The notes beneath the pieces were generated by a model. That model had not been told where the DNA came from, searched no databases, and saw nothing but the letters and a program-made list of their open reading frames with translations. Shown here one piece after another: positions 55,957 to 63,921 of a DNA stretch of 64,000 bases. The translations under genes were made by a program, and so were the position numbers. Every line of letters starts with the position of its first letter. The first letter of the stretch is position 1. This stretch comes from Gordonia paraffinivorans NBRC 108238. GTDB lineage: Bacteria; Actinomycetota; Actinomycetes; Mycobacteriales; Mycobacteriaceae. The DNA lies in contig NZ_BAOQ01000028.1 of the NCBI RefSeq assembly GCF_000344155.1, forward strand, positions 29,689 to 93,688, read 5' to 3'.

Positions 55957-56756
55957 AGGCGGCACTGGTCGCGGAGTACCGCAAGTTCACCTCGACGCGG
56001 ATGTGGTGGGTGCTGCTCATCGCGATGGTCGCCTACCTGGCGTTCATCGGTGCGGTGCTGGCGTTCTCGATGACCGTCGAGGGCGACTCGATGTCCGGAC
56101 CGGTCCTGCTGTCGGGCGGCGATCTCGCACGGTCGATCTACGCCCTGACGTCGCCGATCGGCTATGTCTTCGCGCTGGTGATCGGCAGCCTGGCGGTGAC
56201 CGGCGAGTTCCGCCACAAGACCATCACCGCGAGTCTGCTGGTGGAGCCCCGGCGCGGGGTCCTGTTGGGCGCCAAGCTGCTCGCCGGGATCCCGATCGGC
56301 GCGCTCTACGGCGTCCTCGGCACCCTGGCCGTGGTCGCCACGGCCGCACCGGTTCTCGCGTTCGCCGGCGACGGGGCGTACCTCGGTGAAGGCGCCACCA
56401 TCCGGGTCATCGTGTTGTCGATGGTGGTGATGATCCTGTGGACGATGATGGGTGTCGCCTTCGGCGCCGTCGTCTCCAACCAGGTGGCGGCGATCGTCAT
56501 CCTGCTCGCGTTCACCCAGCTCGTCGAGCCCATCGCGCGCATCGCGCTGGCCGCCTTCGACGCCACGTCGTCGGTGTCGAAGTTCCTGCCGGGCTCGGCG
56601 GCCGACGCACTGCTGGGCACGAGCTTCTATTCGAGCCTGGGCGAGGGCGCGTCGGATCTGCTGCCGCAGTGGGCGGGTGCGCTGGTGATGCTGGCCTACA
56701 TCGCGGTCTTCGCGCTGATCGGCCGGTACACGACGCTGCGGCGGGACATCGGGTAG
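55953..56756 (+). CDS. ABC transporter permease, 267 aa
   Basis: Six-helix integral membrane protein of the ABC-2 type: MKAALVAEYRKFTSTRMWWVLL, then the conserved GEFRHKTITASLLVEPRR coupling region. The ATG overlaps the ATPase gene stop (ATGA), so the two proteins form one exporter. It is followed by the convergent HxlR gene after ~80 bp. Confidence 0.87.
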   Translation: MKAALVAEYRKFTSTRMWWVLLIAMVAYLAFIGAVLAFSMTVEGDSMSGPVLLSGGDLARSIYALTSPIGYVFALVIGSLAVTGEFRHKTITASLLVEPRRGVLLGAKLLAGIPIGALYGVLGTLAVVATAAPVLAFAGDGAYLGEGATIRVIVLSMVVMILWTMMGVAFGAVVSNQVAAIVILLAFTQLVEPIARIALAAFDATSSVSKFLPGSAADALLGTSFYSSLGEGASDLLPQWAGALVMLAYIAVFALIGRYTTLRRDIG

Positions 56757-56835
56757 GGAGACGGCAGGCGGCCGTGCCCGGGGCGCGAAGGGCGTAAGCG
56801 GCGGCCTTGCCCTTCGCCGGAGGCCGTCCGGCACG

Positions 56836-57510
56836 TCAGGCCGGCCGCGGGATCTCGGCCGTGAGCCCCTGGCCGATCCACGACGGCAGGTCGCGGGCGA
56901 TCTCGGCCGCCGCATGGATCTCGACGAGGTTCTCGCGGAGCGCGATCCGCCAGTCGGTGTCGCCCCGCCAGATCTCGGTGAGGGTGCGCAGATCGGTCGT
57001 CACCGTCGCGTCGAGCTCGTACCCGGGGTCGAAGTCGCACACCTGCGCCTCGTCGCCGGAGACCACGAGCCACCAGGACCGCGCCTTGCCGACGACATCG
57101 GAGAAGACGAACTGCACCATGGTGCGGCGTCGGGGCCACCGTTCGACGGGGATGGTGCGTCGCATGTCCCACAGCAGCAGGTGCGGGTCGAGGCCGGCGT
57201 CGCCGAGTTCCCCGATCCAACGAATCCCCCACGCGCTCAACGCGTCGACCACGGGCTCGAGCTCCTGCCCCATCGTCGTCAGCGTGTACACCGACCGGCC
57301 GCCGACCTGCGATCGGCGGATCACGCCGGCGCGCTCGAGGCTGCGGAGTCGCTTGGTGAGCAACGCGGGAGACATCTTCGGCACCCCGCGCCGGAGCTCG
57401 TTGAAATGACGGCTCCCCAGCAGCATCTCGCGCACGATCAGGATCGTCCACCGCTCGTCGAGGAGCTCCATCGCCTTCGCGACGGGACAGAACTGGCCAT
57501 ACGAGATCAT
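56836..57510 (-). CDS. HxlR family transcriptional regulator, 224 aa
   Basis: Winged helix regulator: CPVAKAMELLDERWTILIVREMLLG and HFNELRRGVPKMSPALLTKRLRSLERAGVIRR carry the HxlR pattern with the N-terminal sensor cysteine (Cys 8). The extra ~110-residue C-terminal domain resembles an SCP2-type ligand pocket (FVFSDVVGKARSWWLVVSGDEAQVCDFDPGYE). It is divergent from the methyltransferase gene and likely controls it. ATG 57510 is preceded by GAGGGGGAC. Confidence 0.85.
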   Translation of the reverse strand: MISYGQFCPVAKAMELLDERWTILIVREMLLGSRHFNELRRGVPKMSPALLTKRLRSLERAGVIRRSQVGGRSVYTLTTMGQELEPVVDALSAWGIRWIGELGDAGLDPHLLLWDMRRTIPVERWPRRRTMVQFVFSDVVGKARSWWLVVSGDEAQVCDFDPGYELDATVTTDLRTLTEIWRGDTDWRIALRENLVEIHAAAEIARDLPSWIGQGLTAEIPRPA

Positions 57511-57539
57511 CACGGTCCCCCTCACGTCCTCGGGTTCAA

Positions 57540-57600
57540 GTACACACCCGACCTGCGGCGATGACCAGTACAGAATCTGAACCGCCGACGGTACAGATCT
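57540..57600. promoter_or_regulatory. Three GTACA repeats in the HxlR/methyltransferase intergenic region
   Basis: GTACACACC (57540), GTACAGAATCT (57568) and GTACAGATCT (57591) lie in the 175-bp divergent region. They are candidate binding sites of the HxlR protein and cover where promoters would be. Confidence 0.45.
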
Positions 57601-57685
57601 TGGTCTGGAGGCCGGGTCCCGGTTCGTCGGACGCTCGATGGTGTCCGGACATCCAACGACACCGACTCCACGAGGACTCACCATC

Positions 57686-58501
57686 ATGACGACGATCCAC
57701 TCCACTCCCTCAGACACCGAGATCAAGGCACGGCACCGCCGCCTGTGGGCATCGGGCGACTATCCGGCCGTCGCCGATCTGATCGCCCCACTGGGCCGGC
57801 GACTCGTCGACGCACTGGACATCCGCGCTGGGCAGAAGGTCCTCGACGTCGCCGCCGGGGCGGGGAACGTCGCGGTTCCCGCGGCACGCACCGGCGCCCA
57901 CGTCGTCGCCAGCGACCTGACCCCGGAGCTGCTCGAGACGGGCGAGACACGCCACCGAGACCTCGGCATCACCTGGCGCACCGCGGATGCCGAGGACCTC
58001 CCGTTCGACGACGACGATTTCGACGTCGCCACGTCGTGCGTCGGCGTGATGTTCGCGCCCCACCACGGCAGGTGCGCCGACGAACTCGTCCGCGTCGTGC
58101 GCCCCGGTGGCCGGATCGGCCTCATCAACTGGACGCCGACCGGATTCATCGGCGAGCTGTTCCGCGTGATGAAGCCGTACGCCCCGCCGCCACCGCCCGG
58201 CGCGCAACCCGGTCCGCTGTGGGGCGATGCCGACCACGTGCGATCGCTGTTCGGCGACCGCGTCACCGGCCACGAGTTCGACATCACCACGGTGGCGGTC
58301 ACCGCATTCGACACGGGCACCGCGTTCCGCGAGTTCTTCAAGAAGCACTACGGCCCGACGATCGTCACGTACGGCACCATCTCCGACGACCCGGCACGTG
58401 TCGCCGAACTCGACGCCGCCATCGACGAACTGGCCGACCACTACATCGCCGGCGGGCGGATGGAATGGGAGTACCTGCAGGCGATCCTCACGGTCGCCTG
58501 A
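57686..58501 (+). CDS. SAM-dependent class I methyltransferase, 271 aa
   Basis: Methyltransferase fold with motif I VLDVAAGAGNVAVPAA, motif II TADAEDLPFDDDDFDVATSCVGVMF, and RVVRPGGRIGLINWTPTGFIGE. Close to UbiE/Mtf11 family members; the accepting substrate is unknown. ATG 57686 starts at the protein's natural N-terminus; GAGGACT lies upstream. It is paired with a divergent HxlR regulator. Confidence 0.88.
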   Translation: MTTIHSTPSDTEIKARHRRLWASGDYPAVADLIAPLGRRLVDALDIRAGQKVLDVAAGAGNVAVPAARTGAHVVASDLTPELLETGETRHRDLGITWRTADAEDLPFDDDDFDVATSCVGVMFAPHHGRCADELVRVVRPGGRIGLINWTPTGFIGELFRVMKPYAPPPPPGAQPGPLWGDADHVRSLFGDRVTGHEFDITTVAVTAFDTGTAFREFFKKHYGPTIVTYGTISDDPARVAELDAAIDELADHYIAGGRMEWEYLQAILTVA

Positions 58502-58735
58502 GTTCCCGCACGATCGCGGCTCTCGCCCGGACCCGCCGACTCCGGCGAGCTGTGGGCCGGGCCGACTCTGGAACTCGGGATCCTGGCCGGCGCCGCGACC
58601 CTGATGGGCGCGGCGCTCATCGCCTCCGGGCGGCTCACCACCGCCGCCTGGGTCTCGATCGCCGCGGCAAACGGACTGGCCTACCTCGCCTTCGCCGATG
58701 ACCGGATCGAATTGCTCGCCCTCCGCGCACCGTGA
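58502..58735 (+). other. Open stretch coding for a short two-helix membrane fragment, no clear start
   Basis: Immediately after the methyltransferase stop and in the same frame, 77 codons read through to TGA 58733-58735. They encode PTLELGILAGAATLMGAALI and WVSIAAANGLAYLAF, two membrane-like segments. No ATG, GTG or TTG lies at the beginning (the first ATG is internal, near 58604). It may be a remnant of a small membrane protein or a short gene with a rare start. Confidence 0.3.
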
Positions 58736-58737
58736 GC

Positions 58738-58759
58738 AGCCCCCGCGGTTGCGGGGGGC
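58738..58759. terminator. GC-rich hairpin before the MFS gene
   Basis: GCCCCCGC and GCGGGGGGC flank a short GTT loop (one bulged G). It lies between the convergent orphan frame and the MFS gene. Confidence 0.4.
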
Positions 58760-58795
58760 GAGCCCGTGACCCGCTCCCCTGACCCGCGGGCCGGA

Positions 58796-60028
58796 TCACG
58801 CGTGGGCGAACGCCGCCTCGGACTCCGGGTTCCGGGCGACGACGCGCCGGCCGATCGCGAAGCAGACCGCGGTCAGAACCGACGACGTGATCATGATGCA
58901 CGCCATCGGGACCGCGGTGTCGTCGCCGCCCAGACCGCCGAGCGGCGAGAGCGCTCCGCCGACGAGGAACATGATCCCGCCGAGGACCGCGCTTCCGGCG
59001 CCGGCCGCGTCGTGGGTGTGTTCCATGGCGAGGGCGGCCGCGTTCCCGAAGATGAAGCCGATCGACAATGCGAGGACGAACAGCGGGATCACCAGTAGGA
59101 CCGGCACCGACGACAGCGCCGCGCCCAGCACTCCGAAGGACGCCAGGATCAGCACCGGCAGGCTGTATCCGATCGTCGTCGCCGGGTGCACGTGACGCCG
59201 CGAGAGGCGTGAGGAGACGATGCCGCCGATCATCATGCCGCACGCGTTGGCGGCGAAGGCCAGCCCGTACACGAGCTCCGATGTGCCGATGACGTTCTGG
59301 TACACGAACGACGAGCTCGAGATGTAGGACATCAGCGCGCCGAAGGCGAACGCCTGCGTCAGCACGTACGCCATGAACGCAGGTCTGGTGAAGCGGCTGA
59401 GCACATCGCCGAATCGCAGGCGCGGGACACGACGTTCGGCCGGCAGCGTCTCCGGCACCGAGGTCACCGCGCCGACGAGCTGCAGGACCGCGGTCGCCAG
59501 GATCACCGCGAGCACGCCTCGCCACGGGACATGGCCGGCCAGAAGCCCTCCCGCGAGGGGTGCCAGGACCGGCGCGAGACTCTGGATCGTCATCATGATC
59601 GTCATCGCGCGTGCACCGGCGAATCCCCGTGCGCGGTCGGCGATCACGGCCCGGGCGATGACCATGCCCGACGCCGCGGCCAGCGCCTGCACGAACCGGG
59701 CGCCGATGAGCACCTCGATGGTCGGGGCCGCGACGACCACCACGCCGGAGAGCACGGCGCCCGCGGAACCGAGGATCAGCGGCAGCCGCCGGCCGAACCG
59801 GTCGGAGATCGGCCCCCAGATGACCTGTCCGATACCCACGCCGATCAGGAACGCGGTCAGCGTCAGCTGCACGTGCGTCGCATCGGTGTGGAGTGCGTCC
59901 TGGACCTCGATGAACGACGGCAGGTACAGATCGGTGGCGATCGGTGCCGTCGCGGACAGCAGTGCCAGCGTGAGCAGGAGGCGGGTGCTGATGCCTTCCT
60001 CGGATGGCGTCGGTGCGGAGCTCGTCAC
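58796..60028 (-). CDS. MFS drug-resistance transporter (Bcr/CflA type), 410 aa
   Basis: Twelve-helix major facilitator. The N-terminal half has APIATDLYLPSFIEVQDAL, the motif GPISDRFGRRLPLILG after helix 2, and ARAVIADRARG, typical of Bcr/CflA multidrug efflux. TAATCT (60036-60041) ends 7 nt before the GTG, with no ribosome site, so the mRNA is probably leaderless. It stands alone; substrate unknown. Confidence 0.88.
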   Translation of the reverse strand: MTSSAPTPSEEGISTRLLLTLALLSATAPIATDLYLPSFIEVQDALHTDATHVQLTLTAFLIGVGIGQVIWGPISDRFGRRLPLILGSAGAVLSGVVVVAAPTIEVLIGARFVQALAAASGMVIARAVIADRARGFAGARAMTIMMTIQSLAPVLAPLAGGLLAGHVPWRGVLAVILATAVLQLVGAVTSVPETLPAERRVPRLRFGDVLSRFTRPAFMAYVLTQAFAFGALMSYISSSSFVYQNVIGTSELVYGLAFAANACGMMIGGIVSSRLSRRHVHPATTIGYSLPVLILASFGVLGAALSSVPVLLVIPLFVLALSIGFIFGNAAALAMEHTHDAAGAGSAVLGGIMFLVGGALSPLGGLGGDDTAVPMACIMITSSVLTAVCFAIGRRVVARNPESEAAFAHA

Positions 60029-60035
60029 CGGCGGG

Positions 60036-60041
60036 AGATTA
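60036..60041 (-). promoter_or_regulatory. -10 box TAATCT for the leaderless MFS gene
   Basis: Minus-strand TAATCT, near-consensus, ends 7 nt before the GTG start. Confidence 0.5.
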
Positions 60042-60152
60042 TCAGCTGCGCTAACTACCTGCGGATTCCGGCTCCGTCAGCCAGATGGGCCGCCCCGCAA
60101 TCGCCACGGCCGGAGTCGCCGCCCCCGGAATGCCTCGCAAATCGGGACGGTC

Positions 60153-61031
60153 TCAACCGTCGATCTCGCCGTATCCGACGACCAGCGGTGCATGATCGGA
60201 CAGCCGCAACTCCGGGGCGGCCTCCTTGTCGACCTCGACCCACCGCGCCCGCCGGGCGAGTGCCGGCGTCGCGAGCTGGTGGTCGATCCGCCATCCGACG
60301 TCCTTGACGAACGACTCGCCCGCCCAGCTCCACCAGGTCAGGGGCCCCGGCCGGTCGCCGTGCAGTGCGCGCACGACGTCGACGAGCCGGCGGGGACCGG
60401 TGATCTGACCGAACCACTCGCGTTCCTCGGGCAGGAAGCCCTCCATCTTGCGGGCGGCCCGCCAATTGGTGACGTCGTGTTCGAGATGGGCGACGTTGAG
60501 GTCCCCGAGCAGCAGGAACTCCCGGCCGGCGCGACGAGCCGCGAGCCGGTTGCGCTGCAGCTCGCGGGCGAACGCGGCGAGGAACCGCTGTTTACGCAGG
60601 TACTTGGCGCCGCCGTCGGGTTTCTCGCGCATCGAGCCCGGCCGCTGCAGTTCGGCGGGGAGCCCGCCTTTCGGCAGGTAGATGTTCGCCACGGTCAGGG
60701 GCGTGTCGGCCAGGTCGACCTCGACGTATCGCCCCTCGGCGGCAAAGGCGTTCAGGCCGCGGGCCTTCGGCGGGTGGGTCTGCCACGTGCGGACGGCAGC
60801 GGGTGCGGTGCGGGTGAGGATCGCGACGCCGTTGCGTCCCGGGATGGTCCCGACGTCGACGGCCGCGGTGTAATCGCCGAACCGGTCGACGTCGTCGATC
60901 CCGCAACGCAGTTCCTGCAGCCCTATGACGTCGGCGTCCCGCGCGGTCAGCCAGTCGTCGAATCCGCGGCGGCGGGCGGCCCGAATCCCGTTGACGTTGA
61001 ACGACACGACCGTGAGATCGGTGTCTGTCAC
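60153..61031 (-). CDS. xthA: Exodeoxyribonuclease III, 292 aa
   Basis: AP endonuclease/3'-5' exonuclease of base excision repair. Metal and catalytic motifs: SFNVNGIRAA, LQELRC (Glu), NIYLPKGG, LLGDLNVAHLEHDV (Asp/Asn), WWSWAG and RIDHQL plus the final LSDHAPLVV histidine. Length is usual. GTG 61031 has GAGGAAC upstream. Confidence 0.92.
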   Translation of the reverse strand: MTDTDLTVVSFNVNGIRAARRRGFDDWLTARDADVIGLQELRCGIDDVDRFGDYTAAVDVGTIPGRNGVAILTRTAPAAVRTWQTHPPKARGLNAFAAEGRYVEVDLADTPLTVANIYLPKGGLPAELQRPGSMREKPDGGAKYLRKQRFLAAFARELQRNRLAARRAGREFLLLGDLNVAHLEHDVTNWRAARKMEGFLPEEREWFGQITGPRRLVDVVRALHGDRPGPLTWWSWAGESFVKDVGWRIDHQLATPALARRARWVEVDKEAAPELRLSDHAPLVVGYGEIDG

Positions 61032-61176
61032 GCGTTCCTCGCTCGCCTCCACTCGGCAACCCCTCGCCGGTCGCCTACCCCTTCCCACGCTAGCGACCCC
61101 GGTCGACCCGGCCCTCGGGCGGTGCCGCAGACGTCGGCGTCGTCGAAATCCCGGTGCGCCCGTGACACCTCGCCCC

Positions 61177-61182
61177 TACCGT
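61177..61182 (+). promoter_or_regulatory. -10 box TACCGT for a leaderless gene
   Basis: TACCGT ends 7 nt before the ATG at 61190. Confidence 0.45.
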
Positions 61183-61189
61183 GTTCCGC

Positions 61190-61570
61190 ATGACCACCCG
61201 AGAACCCGTCCTGACCGTCTTCATCGATCCCGACGACGAGGGACGCGTCATCGATCAAGTCGCGCAGCGCTTTCCGCTGCTGCCGGCGATCTCCTTCGAC
61301 GACGCCGCAGACGACCCGTCGCTGCGCGAGCAGTGGATGCACGAACATCCCCGCGTCGATCCGGGCGAACGTCGGTGCCGCCTCGTCGTCATCGAGCGCG
61401 GCAGCGGAGGCGAGACCGGCGAGGTGCCGGTGTCGCAGTGCGCCGAGCACATCCTGGACGTGATCGCGCCGCATGCACGCTCAGAGGCTGCGCGGACTCC
61501 CCCGTTCGAGGTGACGCCGGATGAGATCCCGTGGACCGCGCACGTCACGCTGTGGTCGTCGGACCGCTGA
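61190..61570 (+). CDS. Small protein of unknown function, 126 aa
   Basis: Soluble acidic protein starting with TTREPVLTVFIDPDDEGRVIDQVAQRFPLLPAISFD; no recognised domain. Two adjacent starts exist, GTG 61181 and ATG 61190; the -10 box and spacing favour ATG 61190. It is divergent from xthA. Confidence 0.65.
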   Translation: MTTREPVLTVFIDPDDEGRVIDQVAQRFPLLPAISFDDAADDPSLREQWMHEHPRVDPGERRCRLVVIERGSGGETGEVPVSQCAEHILDVIAPHARSEAARTPPFEVTPDEIPWTAHVTLWSSDR

Positions 61571-61604
61571 CTGCCGACGGGCGCGGGACGAGTATCCCCG
61601 GAGT

Positions 61605-61646
61605 GAATCGATTCAGTGATGAATCGATTCAGTGATGAATCGATTC
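61605..61646. repeat. Three tandem 16-bp repeats, each with palindrome GAATCGATTC
   Basis: GAATCGATTC occurs at 61605, 61621 and 61637, exactly 16 bp apart. The repeating unit is GAATCGATTCAGTGAT. It lies between two convergent genes, and the last copy runs into the stop codon of the SGNH hydrolase gene. Confidence 0.9.
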
Positions 61647-62421
61647 AGTGCAGTTCGTGCTCGACCACCGGGGTCAGAGTCGGCCGCTTGGGTTCCCGGC
61701 CGTCGCCGAGGGACACGCCGCGGAGCTTGCGGATGAACCAGGGCGTGAAGAACTCGACCGCCCAGCGCGCGTCGCGGATCACGGCCGCCACCGGATGCGG
61801 CTCGGGCGCAGGCGGCAACGGCTTGCCCCAGTCCGGGTCGGCGTCGGGCAGACCCAGGGCGTACGCGGCCGCGTCGGCGAACCGCTCGTGCCCGAACGGC
61901 GAGGCGTGCAGGCGATCCGACGACCACGACCGCGGGTCGGTCAGCACCGGCGCGGCAAGCAGGTCGACGAGGACGAAGTCGTAGATCTCGGCGAACTCGC
62001 GGTTCATCTCGTTCAATGCGAGCAGCCGGTGCTCCTTGCGCGCGGCGAGAGGGATGGTCCGCGAGACGTTCGGGAACGTCGACACGATGACCGTCGCATC
62101 CGTCTTCGCGAGGTTCCGGTAGATCGTGTCGAGATCCGAGCGCACCTCGTCGAGGTCGGACCTGCCGATCACGTCGTTCATGCCGAGCGGGGCGGCGATG
62201 AGATCCGGTTCGAGGGACAACGCCGGCTCGAGTTGTTCCTCGAGGACCTGCCGCGTCCGCTTGCCGCGGATCGCCAGGTTGGCGTATCGCAGGTCCGGGT
62301 TGTACGCCGCCAGGCGGTGGGCGAAGCGATCGGCCCAACCGCGGAATTCGTACTCCGGGTGCGGATCGCCCAGACCTTCTGTCTGACTGTCACCGATTGC
62401 CACGAAGCGCGAGTACTGCAC
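61645..62421 (-). CDS. SGNH/GDSL hydrolase, 258 aa
   Basis: Esterase/lipase fold with block I GDSQTEG (Ser 12), block III GMND (Asn 82) and block V DRLH (Asp 169, His 172). No signal peptide, so it is cytosolic. Its stop codon lies inside the last tandem repeat. GTG 62421 is supported by a TATCAT box (62429-62434) that ends 7 nt upstream. Confidence 0.85.
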   Translation of the reverse strand: MQYSRFVAIGDSQTEGLGDPHPEYEFRGWADRFAHRLAAYNPDLRYANLAIRGKRTRQVLEEQLEPALSLEPDLIAAPLGMNDVIGRSDLDEVRSDLDTIYRNLAKTDATVIVSTFPNVSRTIPLAARKEHRLLALNEMNREFAEIYDFVLVDLLAAPVLTDPRSWSSDRLHASPFGHERFADAAAYALGLPDADPDWGKPLPPAPEPHPVAAVIRDARWAVEFFTPWFIRKLRGVSLGDGREPKRPTLTPVVEHELH

Positions 62422-62726
62422 GGCGACGATGATAGGACTCGGCGCGCAGTGTCGGGGGTCACGGACGCGTGCGGGCGAGAGCTCGTCACAGAACCGCATC
62501 TCACGGACAGAGCGACCCCCACCGAAGGACGAGCGCGACGCGGACCGCATCGCCGGCCGGGTCGGGCGCCCAGTCCTCGGTCACGGGCCGGGTCCGATCT
62601 CGCTTTCGACGACCCACTGTGGTTCGTCGTCATCACGCCGTCGGCCTCATGGTCGACCATCTCGATCGCTTGCGCAGGACGACCCCCTTGTGTCCCCGGC
62701 ACTTCGACGGCGGTCAATATAGATGA
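62422..62726. other. 305-bp gap between SGNH hydrolase and arsR, without a convincing gene
   Basis: The GDSL promoter (TATCAT at 62429-62434) is at one end and the arsR promoter at the other. Short frames on both strands exist, including a minus-strand one that begins MTAVEVPGTQGGRPAQAIEM, but none has a ribosome site or family features. An AT-rich element (CAATATAGATGAG) next to the arsR start may be an operator. Confidence 0.4.
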
Positions 62727-63086
62727 GTGTCGAATCAGAAACCGGTGACCGAACCACAGGGCCTCGGCGCCGATCGAGCGCTGAGCGCGGCGCCCGCCCT
62801 CAAAGCGCTCGGTGATCCGGTGCGGTTGCGACTGCTGTCGGAGGTGGCGGCGCGTGCGGGCGGTGAGGCGTGCGTGTGCGATGTGTCGAGCCCGTTCGAC
62901 CTGTCGCAGCCGACGATCTCACATCATCTGAAGGTGCTGCGGGACGCCGGCCTGGTCACCAGCGAGCGGCGCGGCACGTGGGTCTACTACCGGGTGAATA
63001 CTGCGGTGTTGCAGCAGGTCTCGGGTTTACTGGCCGGTCTGGCCGCAGTCGAGGGCGAGCCTCGTCCGTGCGAGGACCCGCAGTGA
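62727..63086 (+). CDS. arsR: ArsR family arsenic-responsive repressor, 119 aa
   Basis: Winged helix metalloregulator: KALGDPVRLRLLSEVAARAGGEACVCDV, with Cys 49 and Cys 51 in the As(III)-binding CVC motif of the DNA-binding helix region, then LSQPTISHHLKVLRDAGLVTSERRG. A further cysteine (115) is near the C-terminus. It precedes and overlaps the arsenite transporter gene (GTGA), forming a classical ars operon. Start GTG 62727; an ATG at 62723 is in another frame. Confidence 0.9.
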   Translation: MSNQKPVTEPQGLGADRALSAAPALKALGDPVRLRLLSEVAARAGGEACVCDVSSPFDLSQPTISHHLKVLRDAGLVTSERRGTWVYYRVNTAVLQQVSGLLAGLAAVEGEPRPCEDPQ

Positions 63087-63921
63087 GCGGGGGCGGGACG
63101 GCCGTGGCAGGGCGACTGCCGCTGCTCGACCGGTTCCTGCCGGTGTGGATCGGCGTGGCGGTGGTGGCCGGCCTGGTGCTGGGGCGTTGGGTCACCGGCC
63201 TCGGGGACGCCCTGGCCGCGGTCGAGATCGATGGCATCTCACTGCCGATCGCCGTGGGACTCCTGGTGATGATGTACCCGGTTCTGGCAAAGGTGCCTTA
63301 CGACCGCCTCGATACCGTCACCGCGACCGGAACCTGCTGGTGTCGTCACTGGTCCTGAACTGGGTGGTCGGGGCGGCGCTGATGTTCGCACTGGCGTGGA
63401 TGATGCTGCCCGACCTTCCCGAGTACCGAACCGGGTTGATCATCGTCGGCCTGGCCCGCTGCATCGCGATGGTGATCATCTGGAACGACCTCGCCTGCGG
63501 TGACCGCGAGGCCGCGGCGGTGTTGGTGGCGATCAACTCGGTGTTCCAGGTGCTCATGTTCGCCGTGCTCGGCTGGTTCTACCTGTCGGTGTTGCCCGGG
63601 TGGCTCGGACTCGAACAGACCGGCCTCGACGTCTCGCCGTGGCAGATCGCCGAGTCGGTGCTGATCTTCCTCGGCATCCCCCTGATCGCGGGGTTCCTCA
63701 CCCGCCGGTTCGGCGAAAAGGTCAAGGGCCGCACCTGGTATGAAGACAGCTTCCTGCCGCGGATCGGACCGTGGGCGCTGTACGGCTTGTTGTTCACCAT
63801 CGTGATGCTGTTCGCACTGCAGGGCGAGCAGATCACCTCTCAACCCCTGGATGTCGTGCGGATCGCGCTGCCGTTGCTGGCGTACTTCGCGATCATGTGG
63901 GGCGGCGGCTATCTGTACTGA
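63083..63921 (+). pseudogene. Arsenite efflux transporter Acr3, frameshifted and 3'-truncated
   Basis: ACR3-type As(III) exporter. The first part (to about 63322) shows helices up to VMMYPVLAKVPYDRLDTVT. The normal continuation RDRNLLVSSLVLNWVVG is in the next frame, so one C is missing in the CC run at 63321-63322. The second part keeps the signature GLARCIAMVIIWNDLACGD. At the 3' end it stops after YFAIMWGGGYLY, where other Acr3 proteins have about 60-90 more residues with two helices. The last ~80 bases of the window do not continue the gene. Both defects would inactivate it unless assembly errors. Confidence 0.8.

Noticed and set aside
61605..61646. CRISPR-like array
   Set aside because: Only three copies of a 16-bp unit without spacers; it is a tandem repeat.
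62178..62717. A minus-strand frame upstream of arsR beginning MTAVEVPGTQGG
   Set aside because: It runs into the SGNH hydrolase gene antisense, has no ribosome site and loses any sensible composition after the first ~30 codons.
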